Notes: generated by a model not told the origin, from the sequence alone. 5,709 nt of DNA from Kiritimatiellia bacterium (GCA_007126995.1 SLAD01000072.1:1-5709), one strand, 5' to 3'; positions 1-5,709 are shown, counted from the stretch's first letter. Numbers and translations are program-made.

Positions 1-111
1 AATCTTGGGGGCTATTCAGTTTGACTCCAGCGGGTTTTAACACCCATCCTGGAAAAGCTAACAACATCCCGCCCGGAACGCAAGCCACTGCCGTTGACCG
101 CAATGGTCTTC

Positions 112-1887
112 CTATTCCGCTGTCTTGCGGGTTTGCAGGCTGACCTTCTGCAGTGAGATGCATTCTACCGGACACACCTCGGCACAGGCACCGCAGCGGA
201 TACACTCGTTTTGATCGATAAACAGCAAGTTATAGTCGCGTGACGAGGTGGAGGGCTCATAACCGGTTATTCGCCCAGCCTCATCGTAGTTCAGGGCGCT
301 GACCTTGACGATGCAGTTCTCGACCGGCTTCACCTTCAGGCAGCGATCACAATAGATGCAAAGATCATTATCGATCTCGTATTTATAATGGCAGAGATAA
401 CACCGCTGCGCCTCGGTAACGGCGGCCTCTTCGTCTTGGCCAACTTCCACCTCGGCGTTTAATGTGCGTTCCTCGACCGGCAGCGTCGGCATCGGCTGAC
501 GCGGGATTTCGTCCATCTCGCGCGTGCGACCGGTTGCCGCGGCGTCCTCGATCACCACGACCTCCTGTCGTCGCTTGCGGCCCATCAAGTAGGTGTCGAC
601 CGTCTGCGCGCAGGCTTTGGCGTGTCCGATGGCATCGATAAGCGATAACGCGCCCAGCGCGAAGTCGCCGGCGATGAAAAGTCCTGTGTTGCCGACTTGT
701 GGCGAAGCGCCCGGTTGTGCATGGGCTTCCGACAGGCTCGCGGCCTCGGCAGTGTGCGCCAGCCAACTCATATCCGGTTGCTGGCCGGTGGCCAGTAAAA
801 TCTGATCCGCCGGCACGGTGAATTCCGAGTCGGGCAGCGGGATCGGCGCGCGCCGGCCGGATGCGTCCGGCTCGCCCAGCATGACCGTCGTGAAGCGGGC
901 TTCGGTGACTTGCCCGGCGTCGCCATCGAACGCGACCGGTGCGGACAGCGGATGGAACGCGATGCCCTCGTTCCCCAACTCTTGCAGTTCATGTTCCGAT
1001 ATATACATTTCCGCGACTGATCGGCGATAGTAGATGGCCACATTTTCGGCGCCCAGACGCTGGGCGGTGCGGGCGCAATCCACGGCGGTGAATCCGCCGC
1101 CAATCACTACCACGTGTCGACCTACCGGCGCGTCGCCGTCCTGATTCGCGCGCCGCAGGAATCCCAGCCCGTGCTCGACCCCGTTCAGTTCGCTGCCCGG
1201 CCATTCGGGGACCACCGGTTGGTGGGTGCCGGCGGCAACGACCACGGCATCGTGGTCCGCCAGAAGGTCTTCCAGCGAGCGATGCGAACCGATTTCTACG
1301 CCGCACTGGATGTCTACGCCGACTTGCCGGATCTGCTCGATCTCCAACTCCACGATATCTCGCGGCAAACGGAAAGGCGGAATGCCCAGCACCATCAGGC
1401 CGCCGGGCACCGACTCACGCTCGAATACGGTGGCTTGATGTCCCCACAGCGCGAGTTCGCGCGCGACGGTGAGACCGGCGGCGCCGCCGCCGATGATGGC
1501 GATGCGTTTGCCGGTGGGCGGGAAGAGCGGGTCCAGCTTGACGGGTGCTTTGCGCGCCTGAAAATCGGCGGCGGACCGTTTGGAAAAGCAGATCGCGACG
1601 GGTTCGCCCAAACCTTCCCAACCGTGCCGACAGGCGGGCTCGCACGGGCGTGTGCAGACGCGGCCCAGCACGGCGGGGAAAACATTATCGCGCAGGTTGA
1701 TGCGATACGCCTCGGCATAATCGCGGTGGGCAATGGCGTCTAGATAGCCGGGGATGTCGGTACCCGCTGGGCACGCGGCCTGGCAGGGAATATTCTTGCG
1801 CACCCAATCAAAATCTTTCGGCGCCCGCACAACACCGTGCGGGCGCGAGAGTACAAATTCAGCGGGATAAGAGGAGGCTTTCGGCAT
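112..1887 (-). CDS. GltD-like FAD/NAD(P)H oxidoreductase with fused C-terminal ferredoxin domain
   Basis: This 591-residue protein has the fold order of the small subunit of glutamate synthase and NfnB-type flavoproteins, which move electrons between NAD(P)H, FAD and iron-sulfur centres in the cytoplasm. Seen in order: an N-terminal Fe-S helical domain (Cys35, Cys39, then Cys78/82/86 in GRVCTRPCEPAC); an FAD Rossmann motif GGGAAG at 133-138 with an acidic residue Glu156 at the end of strand 2; an NAD(P)-binding motif GGGFTA at 263-268 followed by YYRRS at 286-290; ATGQQPD at 366-372; and the second FAD motif TGLFIAGD at 401-408. A linker (about 437-490) leads to a Cys-rich tail: Cys496/499, Cys510/513/516/525 and Cys562/565/568/572/576. 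Classic GltD ends before this tail. The ATG at 1885-1887 leaves a plausible N terminus but has no strong Shine-Dalgarno site. It is divergent from miaB. It should not be called glutamate synthase without a large-subunit partner, and none is visible. The family call is firm; the physiological partner is unknown. Confidence 0.9.
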   Translation of the reverse strand: MPKASSYPAEFVLSRPHGVVRAPKDFDWVRKNIPCQAACPAGTDIPGYLDAIAHRDYAEAYRINLRDNVFPAVLGRVCTRPCEPACRHGWEGLGEPVAICFSKRSAADFQARKAPVKLDPLFPPTGKRIAIIGGGAAGLTVARELALWGHQATVFERESVPGGLMVLGIPPFRLPRDIVELEIEQIRQVGVDIQCGVEIGSHRSLEDLLADHDAVVVAAGTHQPVVPEWPGSELNGVEHGLGFLRRANQDGDAPVGRHVVVIGGGFTAVDCARTAQRLGAENVAIYYRRSVAEMYISEHELQELGNEGIAFHPLSAPVAFDGDAGQVTEARFTTVMLGEPDASGRRAPIPLPDSEFTVPADQILLATGQQPDMSWLAHTAEAASLSEAHAQPGASPQVGNTGLFIAGDFALGALSLIDAIGHAKACAQTVDTYLMGRKRRQEVVVIEDAAATGRTREMDEIPRQPMPTLPVEERTLNAEVEVGQDEEAAVTEAQRCYLCHYKYEIDNDLCIYCDRCLKVKPVENCIVKVSALNYDEAGRITGYEPSTSSRDYNLLFIDQNECIRCGACAEVCPVECISLQKVSLQTRKTAE

Positions 1888-1995
1888 GGCTGCTCAGATT
1901 TACTTCCGGTCATTTACTTGAACCCTTGCGGGAATATGGCTTACTAATACGGTCCGACATTGCTTTTGTCGAGTTCAAGGGGTAGTTCACGGTTT
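1888..1995. promoter_or_regulatory. Divergent intergenic spacer, presumed promoters for the oxidoreductase gene and miaB
   Basis: The two flanking genes are transcribed away from each other, so both promoters should lie in or near this 108-base spacer. On the plus strand a TTGAAC at 1918-1923 could serve as a -35 element, with the AT-rich ttactaat at 1941-1948 in the -10 region, but neither matches the sigma-70 consensus well. I found no clear operator palindrome or riboswitch. The assignment rests on gene orientation, not on a strong motif. Confidence 0.4.
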
Positions 1996-3354
1996 ATGAG
2001 TCGTTCCTACAATATATGGACCATTGGCTGTCAGATGAACGATGCCGATTCGCGGCATTTGTCATCGCAGTTGGAGGCGCTGGGGTATGCACATCGGCCA
2101 TCGGCGGAGGAGGCGGACTTGGTTGTGCTGAACACATGCGTGGTGCGGCAGCAGGCGGAAGATAAAGCGATCAATCATCTGCATCGCCTGAAAGTCACCA
2201 AAGCATCGCGGCCGGACATGACCATTGCGCTGATGGGTTGCATGGTGGGCATGAAGGAGGCGCCGACGCTGAAGAAGCGGTTTCCTTTCGTGGATGTCTT
2301 CATGCCGCCTTCGGATACGGAACCGCTGCTCGATTATCTTTCGGAGCGCGGCTTGTATGATGCGGATCGCTCCTTCGACACGCGCGAAAAGGCTTTGCGC
2401 GACGCCATTCAGGATGAAGAGTTCGCTTTGCCTTCCGGTTTGCGTGGACAGTCGGTGACGGCCAATGTGCCGGTGGTGTTGGGCTGTTCACACGCCTGCA
2501 CGTTTTGCATCATTCCGTATCGGCGCGGCGCCGAGCGCAGCAAGCCGCCGACCGACATCCTGCGCGAAATCGAGGCGCTGGTCGGGCAAGGCGTGAAAGA
2601 GGTGATGTTGCTGGGGCAAATCATCGACCGCTACGGGACCGATTTTGGGGACGGCACCGATTTGGCGGGACTCCTACAGCGCGTTGCCGCCGTGCCGGGC
2701 GTGGCGCGGGTACGCTTTTTGACGAGTCATCCGAATTGGATGACGGATCGGCTGTTGGATGTGGTGGCGGGCACCGAAAAGCTCTGTCCCCATATTGAGA
2801 TTCCGATTCAAGCCGGCAACGACGAGGTGTTGGAGCGGATGCGGCGCGGCTATACGGTGGATCAATACCGCCGTGTGATGGACCGGATTCGCAAGCGCAT
2901 GCCCGACGCGGCCATCAATACCGACATGATCGTAGGCTTTTGCGGCGAGACGGAAGCGCAGTTCATGGATACTTACCGTTTGGCGGAGGAAATGCAGTGG
3001 GACAAGATTCACCTCGCCAAATATTCCGAGCGCCCCAAAACCATCGCGGCCCGTTCGATGCCGGACGATGTTGATCCGGAAGAGAAGGAGCGGCGCCGGA
3101 AGATGCTGGATGATCGGCAGACCGAAATCCTCGAGGCCAAAAACGCAGTGTTGCAGGGACAGGTGGTGGAGGTGCTGGTCGAGAACAAGCACAAAGGCAA
3201 GTGGCGGGGACGCACCCCGCACAATCGCCTGGTCTTTTTCGAGGACGACCGCGATTTAACCGGTCAACTGGTCCCCGTACTGATCGAGCGCACCGCCGCC
3301 TACACCCTCAACGGACAAGCAGCCGATCGCTGCGCACACGCCGAGGCGGTGTAA
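1996..3354 (+). CDS. miaB: MiaB: tRNA-2-methylthio-N6-dimethylallyladenosine synthase
   Basis: MiaB is a cytoplasmic radical-SAM methylthiotransferase that adds a 2-methylthio group to i6A37 of tRNAs reading UNN codons. The 452-residue product from ATG 1996 has the full family architecture. The N-terminal methylthiotransferase domain has the three cluster-binding cysteines Cys12 (IWTIGCQMN), Cys48 (NTCVVRQ) and Cys82 (GCMVG). The radical-SAM domain has CxxxCxxC at Cys164/168/171 within GCSHACTFCIIPY, and later IQAGNDEVL and INTDMIVGFCGETE. A C-terminal TRAM-like tRNA-binding domain spans about 383-440, with KGKWRGRTPHNRLVFF. The reading frame stays open up to a TTG at 1960, but family alignment favours ATG 1996, where the conserved IWTIGCQMN begins at residue 7. 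A purine-rich AAGGGG at 1977-1982 is a possible ribosome-binding site, 13 bases from this ATG and so rather far. The 12 extra residues from TTG look unlike family N termini. The variants LLGQIIDRYG and VFMPPSD resemble Chloroflexota-type MiaB from memory. An i6A-specific role is inferred from the family; other methylthiotransferases (RimO, MtaB) fit less well. Confidence 0.93.
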   Translation: MSRSYNIWTIGCQMNDADSRHLSSQLEALGYAHRPSAEEADLVVLNTCVVRQQAEDKAINHLHRLKVTKASRPDMTIALMGCMVGMKEAPTLKKRFPFVDVFMPPSDTEPLLDYLSERGLYDADRSFDTREKALRDAIQDEEFALPSGLRGQSVTANVPVVLGCSHACTFCIIPYRRGAERSKPPTDILREIEALVGQGVKEVMLLGQIIDRYGTDFGDGTDLAGLLQRVAAVPGVARVRFLTSHPNWMTDRLLDVVAGTEKLCPHIEIPIQAGNDEVLERMRRGYTVDQYRRVMDRIRKRMPDAAINTDMIVGFCGETEAQFMDTYRLAEEMQWDKIHLAKYSERPKTIAARSMPDDVDPEEKERRRKMLDDRQTEILEAKNAVLQGQVVEVLVENKHKGKWRGRTPHNRLVFFEDDRDLTGQLVPVLIERTAAYTLNGQAADRCAHAEAV

Positions 3355-3394
3355 TCCCGGCTTCCAATACTTTTTAGCCTAAAAAGAGCAGTTC

Positions 3395-3500
3395 GGTGCA
3401 CCCCAAAAAGAGATTAAGGCGAAAGATTATGGCAAAAGATTAAGGAGTCAGGAGTTTGTTCCATTGTCTTTCGCCTTAATCTTTCGCCCTTACCTGCACC
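3395..3500. repeat. Fold-back element built from a 13-bp-period repeat
   Basis: Three 13-base units starting at 3411, 3424 and 3437 share agattaagg or agattatgg, the last being only partly conserved in its tail. The first unit and its continuation (agattaaggcgaaaga, 3411-3426) have an exact 16-base reverse complement at 3467-3482. A shifted pairing is also exact: 3418-3429 with 3477-3488. Outside these arms, ggtgca at 3395-3400 is matched by tgcacc at 3495-3500. The whole therefore reads as a nested fold-back of about 106 bases with a 40-base loop. There is no coding capacity and no obvious flanking target-site duplication. It could be a dispersed non-autonomous repeat or a structured 3' region of the miaB transcript. 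Confidence 0.75.
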
Positions 3501-3511
3501 TATTAGGTGCA
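3495..3511. repeat. Small perfect hairpin, 7-bp stem with 3-base loop
   Basis: tgcacct at 3495-3501 is the exact reverse complement of aggtgca at 3505-3511, with the 3-base loop att. It shares its left arm with the outer arm of the larger fold-back at 3395-3500, so the two structures compete. No T-run follows, so a terminator role is not supported. Confidence 0.6.
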
Positions 3512-3573
3512 AAGCAGAGAACAGTATATGATTTTATAAACCTCTCATGTTCAAATGAATACAAGAAAACGAT

Positions 3574-3599
3574 TCAACTGCGGAGCAGTTGAGCTGCTC
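3574..3599. repeat. Two overlapping, mutually exclusive hairpins
   Basis: The first hairpin pairs tcaactgc (3574-3581) with gcagttga (3585-3592) around the loop gga. The second pairs gagcag (3583-3588) with ctgctc (3594-3599) around a 5-base loop and is followed by tttata. The segment gcag (3585-3588) takes part in both, so only one can form at a time. The second stem with its short T-rich tail is the closest thing to a plus-strand intrinsic terminator after miaB, but it is weak and about 230 bases past the stop codon. Confidence 0.55.
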
Positions 3600-3613
3600 T
3601 TTATAGGTTTAGT

Positions 3614-3655
3614 GCATTCTTAGAGGACGCGACGGAGCGCGTCCCTCCGGAATGC
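3614..3655. repeat. REP-like imperfect palindrome with a GC-rich core
   Basis: The core ggacgcg (3625-3631) pairs with cgcgtcc (3638-3644) around the loop acggag. Beyond a single bulged C (3645), two more pairs form (3623-3624 with 3646-3647). After a short internal loop, gcattc (3614-3619) pairs with gaatgc (3650-3655). The total is about 15 base pairs over 42 bases. The shape resembles repetitive extragenic palindromes, which usually occur in many intergenic copies per genome. I see only one copy in this window, so repetition is an inference. Confidence 0.65.
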
Positions 3656-3673
3656 CCATGTTGAACACTGGAG

Positions 3674-3723
3674 GGGCAACCTTCCGCCTACGCCAAGGCT
3701 ACGGCGGACAAGCCGTGTTGCCC
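3674..3723. repeat. Long imperfect palindrome with alternative inner stems
   Basis: gggcaac at 3674-3680 is the exact reverse complement of gttgccc at 3717-3723. Inside, tccgcc (3683-3688) pairs with ggcgga (3703-3708). An alternative inner stem, acggc (3701-3705) with gccgt (3712-3716) around ggacaa, uses part of the same sequence and is incompatible with it. No T-run follows on either strand. It looks like a second REP-like unit next to the one at 3614-3655. Confidence 0.6.
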
Positions 3724-3776
3724 GGAGAATGTACCGAAAAGAAATAGCAACTGGTATAATCCCCGCGCATTTCGCT

Positions 3777-3799
3777 CCCAGCGGGACAAGCCCGCTGGG
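3777..3799. terminator. Strong GC hairpin downstream of the secretin gene, possible transcription barrier
   Basis: cccagcggg (3777-3785) and cccgctggg (3791-3799) form a perfect 9-bp stem with the loop acaag. The hairpin lies about 49 bases past the stop codon of the minus-strand secretin gene, where a terminator would be expected. It lacks a U-tract on either strand, so it is not a textbook intrinsic terminator. It may protect the 3' end or be another dispersed palindrome: the string ggacaagcc in its loop region (3784-3792) also occurs at 3706-3714. Confidence 0.5.
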
Positions 3800-3847
3800 G
3801 GCACTCGCCTTGCATCTGCCCGGCTCCTCCCGTGCCTGCCGTACCCG

Positions 3848-5709
3848 TTAGCGCGGCACCACACTGTTGATCGAGCCGGGACGTTGCTGCCGACCTGTCG
3901 CCCTTGCCGCTTCGGCTTCCGCCGCTTCCAAGGCCGCTGCTTGCGCCGCCCGCCGTTGGGCCGCGCGTTGGGCCTCCGCCGCGTCCTGCCGAAGCTGATG
4001 ATTACGGTCGAACTCCTCCTGGCGCGTCTGCTCCTGAATCAGCCGATTATGAATCAGGCGGGAATCGGTCGGGATACCCGCTACATCTTCCAAGCCCTCC
4101 GGATCGGCCACGGTCAACGTGACAAAGATGATGGTCTCGGTTTGATTTTGGATGTCGGTTTCATGGCGGAACAGCCGCCCAATAATCGGGATGCTGCCCA
4201 GGATCGGCACACGCGTGGTGCGCTTGCCTTCCTCCAGTCCCGTCAACCCGCCAATGGCCACCGTTTGGCCACTGCGCAGGGTGAAACTCGTGTCGATTTC
4301 CTTCACAGAAATGATGGGCCAAGAATTTTCGCCTACCCGCTTGACGTCGATCAATCGGCGCAACGAGGGCCGGATGTCGGCCTCAATCAGGTCATCCGTC
4401 TTGACCGTGGCCACGACACGCAGATCAATGCCGGTCTCCAAGTAGCCTTGGCGAATGAAGTCTGTGTTGATGTCGGTTGCCAATGACGCAATCAGCCGAT
4501 CACCAGGACTTTCGGCTGTGCCGCGTTGAATTTCCGTTTCGATGATCGGTTCGCGTTCGCCGACGCTGAAGAACGAATTGGTCGACCCACTGGTCACGAT
4601 CATTTTCGGATTGGATACAATGCTGACCCCGTCCGTGCTGTGCAGCGCGCTCAACACCAGCGAGAAATCGGCGGGGGACAGAATCGCGCTCATCACGTCG
4701 CTGTAGCCGCGGAAAGATGTCCGATCCCGCGTATTCTCGGCACCCATGCCCCGGCTGCGCTCATCAAGGTTATAGCTCCAAGGCGCCCTGCCACTGTCAT
4801 CCCAATCTATCTCACGGAAAGAGCCTTCGAAGTCCGGCATGCCGGCCCAGGACTCAACCTCGACACGCATCGGCATGCCGTCTTCGTCAAAGGTGCGAAG
4901 CCGACCGTCTCTTTGTGACTGCTGATCGAACTCGATGCTGCGCTGCCGACTTTCGATTTCGCGGCGACGCTCGTTTTCAAACACGCGGCTCATGTCCACT
5001 AGGCCCACTTCATAGCCGCCCAGCACGCTCCAGTCGATACCGACCTGCTTGCGGGCATCATCGGTCAGTTCGAGGATGCGCGTTTCGATCAAGACTTGGC
5101 GTCCCGGAAGGTCGAGATCTTCGATCAAGTCCCGGATTTCCACTTGATTGTTTTCGGTGGTGCGCACGACCAACGCGTTGCGCGAAGGAAAGAGCGTGAG
5201 CGAGCCGCCATCGCGCAACATGCTCTCGACCGGCCTGCGAATTTCCGTGGCGGTGATGTATTGCAGAAAGTAGGTGATAATTTGGGTCGGCGGCGGCGCG
5301 TCCGGTTGAATGGGGCGAATGCTGTATACGCCCGCACCGGGACTGCGCTCCCAGAGCTCCAGATCATGGATTTCAAGAATGGAACGCAACGCGGGGCGCC
5401 AGTCAACCTCGGTTAAGTTCACCGTGACTTGCTTGTCTTGCAGCAACGCGGCAGAGGCAATGATGTTTGCACCCGTGGCCTGCGTAAAGAGGCGCACGGT
5501 ATCCTCGAGTGAGACATCGTCCAAAGTGATGGTGATTCGCTCGTGCCCGTCCCGCACTTCTGTTTCCAGTTGCGCGCCGGGATCAATATCACCCTCGGTG
5601 AAGTCGATCAGGTCCTCCTCAAACCCGAAATCGAGATCGTCGAACTCATCGGCGATGGTTGAAATGGCCATAGCGCCGGCCATAGCGGCTGCTATCATCC
5701 AGGCGGAAG
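3848..5709 (-). CDS. Secretin-family outer-membrane channel (PilQ/GspD-like), 5' end cut by the window
   Basis: Secretins form the multimeric outer-membrane pore of type IV pili and type II/III secretion systems. Numbered from the first ATG in the window (5698), 616 residues are visible. Residues 1-16 are hydrophobic and Ala/Met-rich and look like the core of a signal peptide cut after TIA. An acidic stretch follows (17-51). An STN/N0-like domain lies at about 54-128 (ITITLDDVSLEDTVRLFTQA), and an N1-type domain at about 141-198 (LFPSRNALVVRTTENNQVE). The conserved strand QVLIETRILELTDDARKQVG is at 201-220. A charged insert spans about 232-330. The secretin barrel domain is at about 343-535, with SNPKMIVTSG, the gate-region FSVGEREPI (377-385) and the signature VPILGSIPIIGRLF (497-510). 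The tail (about 550-600) is Ala/Glu/Arg-rich and probably coiled. The frame stays open to the window edge and the visible ATG lacks both a basic n-region and a Shine-Dalgarno site, so the true start is probably upstream. Pilus versus secretion use cannot be decided without neighbours. Confidence 0.92.
   Translation of the reverse strand, partial: SAWMIAAAMAGAMAISTIADEFDDLDFGFEEDLIDFTEGDIDPGAQLETEVRDGHERITITLDDVSLEDTVRLFTQATGANIIASAALLQDKQVTVNLTEVDWRPALRSILEIHDLELWERSPGAGVYSIRPIQPDAPPPTQIITYFLQYITATEIRRPVESMLRDGGSLTLFPSRNALVVRTTENNQVEIRDLIEDLDLPGRQVLIETRILELTDDARKQVGIDWSVLGGYEVGLVDMSRVFENERRREIESRQRSIEFDQQSQRDGRLRTFDEDGMPMRVEVESWAGMPDFEGSFREIDWDDSGRAPWSYNLDERSRGMGAENTRDRTSFRGYSDVMSAILSPADFSLVLSALHSTDGVSIVSNPKMIVTSGSTNSFFSVGEREPIIETEIQRGTAESPGDRLIASLATDINTDFIRQGYLETGIDLRVVATVKTDDLIEADIRPSLRRLIDVKRVGENSWPIISVKEIDTSFTLRSGQTVAIGGLTGLEEGKRTTRVPILGSIPIIGRLFRHETDIQNQTETIIFVTLTVADPEGLEDVAGIPTDSRLIHNRLIQEQTRQEEFDRNHQLRQDAAEAQRAAQRRAAQAAALEAAEAEAARATGRQQRPGSINSVVPR

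Larger units (their letters stand above)
3355..3847. other. 493-base convergent intergenic region rich in palindromes, no convincing gene
   Basis: The gap lies between the stop codons of miaB (plus) and the secretin gene (minus), so transcripts from both sides converge here. I see no reading frame with a family motif, no tRNA and no transposase fragment. Instead it contains a series of inverted repeats described separately (3395-3500, 3495-3511, 3574-3599, 3614-3655, 3674-3723, 3777-3799). The stretch from about 3505 to 3620 is noticeably AT-richer than the genes. Some of the hairpins may act as 3'-end barriers or terminators, but none is followed by a clean run of T on either strand. Confidence 0.75.

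Noticed and set aside
1..111. Search for a gene or terminator downstream of the oxidoreductase gene
   Set aside because: No open frame with recognisable content and only a 4-bp GGGT/ACCC stem around 32-45; nothing supportable.
1114..1743. 209-codon open frame on the plus strand, antisense to the oxidoreductase gene
   Set aside because: It is the shadow of a strongly supported gene with full domain motifs on the other strand; the translation shows no recognisable motif.
1936..1947. ATG GCT TAC TAA mini-frame upstream of miaB as a leader peptide
   Set aside because: It has three sense codons, no convincing ribosome-binding site and no attenuator hairpin after it; expected by chance.
2674..3222. 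182-codon open frame on the minus strand within miaB
   Set aside because: It overlaps the radical-SAM and TRAM coding region of miaB; its His/Leu-rich translation has no family motif and is typical of antisense frames in GC-rich genes.
3370..3386. ctttttag/ctaaaaag palindrome just after the miaB stop as an intrinsic terminator
   Set aside because: It is AT-only at its ends, its centre is a single base so the usable stem is short, and no T-run follows it.
3411..3449. Possible CRISPR-like repeat array
   Set aside because: The units are 13 bases, directly abutting with no spacers, and degenerate after two copies; no cas gene is visible.
3755..3760. Perfect TATAAT on the plus strand
   Set aside because: No acceptable -35 hexamer lies 16-18 bases upstream and no plus-strand gene follows; an antisense promoter into the secretin gene cannot be excluded but is not supported.
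3884..4486. 200-codon open frame on the plus strand within the secretin gene
   Set aside because: It is antisense to the conserved secretin barrel domain, and its composition looks like a shadow frame.

Overview
The window holds three protein-coding genes and one long non-coding gap. The secretin with a signal peptide points to a bacterium with an outer membrane. The MiaB protein reads like the Chloroflexota-type sequences I know, whereas the gap is packed with short palindromes of a style I associate, from memory only, with PVC-superphylum and related environmental genomes. I cannot name the phylum from the sequence. The coding regions look moderately GC-rich, and part of the gap is visibly AT-richer.

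Layout. Positions 1-111 carry no supportable gene; they are the 3' flank of the first gene. Positions 112-1887 (minus) encode a GltD-like FAD/NAD(P)H oxidoreductase with a fused C-terminal iron-sulfur (ferredoxin-like) module. A 108-base divergent spacer (1888-1995) separates it from miaB (1996-3354, plus), the radical-SAM tRNA methylthiotransferase. Positions 3355-3847 are a 493-base gap between convergent genes. It contains no convincing gene but at least five inverted-repeat elements: a 13-bp-period array with a 16-bp fold-back arm, a small GC hairpin, two overlapping alternative hairpins, two long imperfect palindromes and a 9-bp GC hairpin. Positions 3848 to the right edge (minus) encode a secretin-family outer-membrane channel whose true start is probably just outside the window.

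Function. The three genes do not form an obvious pathway. The oxidoreductase is probably an electron-transfer flavoprotein feeding or drawing from ferredoxin and NAD(P)H. MiaB modifies A37 of tRNAs. The secretin is the outer-membrane pore of a type IV pilus or type II secretion machine. I see no defence system, mobile element with a transposase, CRISPR array or RNA gene. The least explained part is the palindrome-rich gap at 3355-3847.
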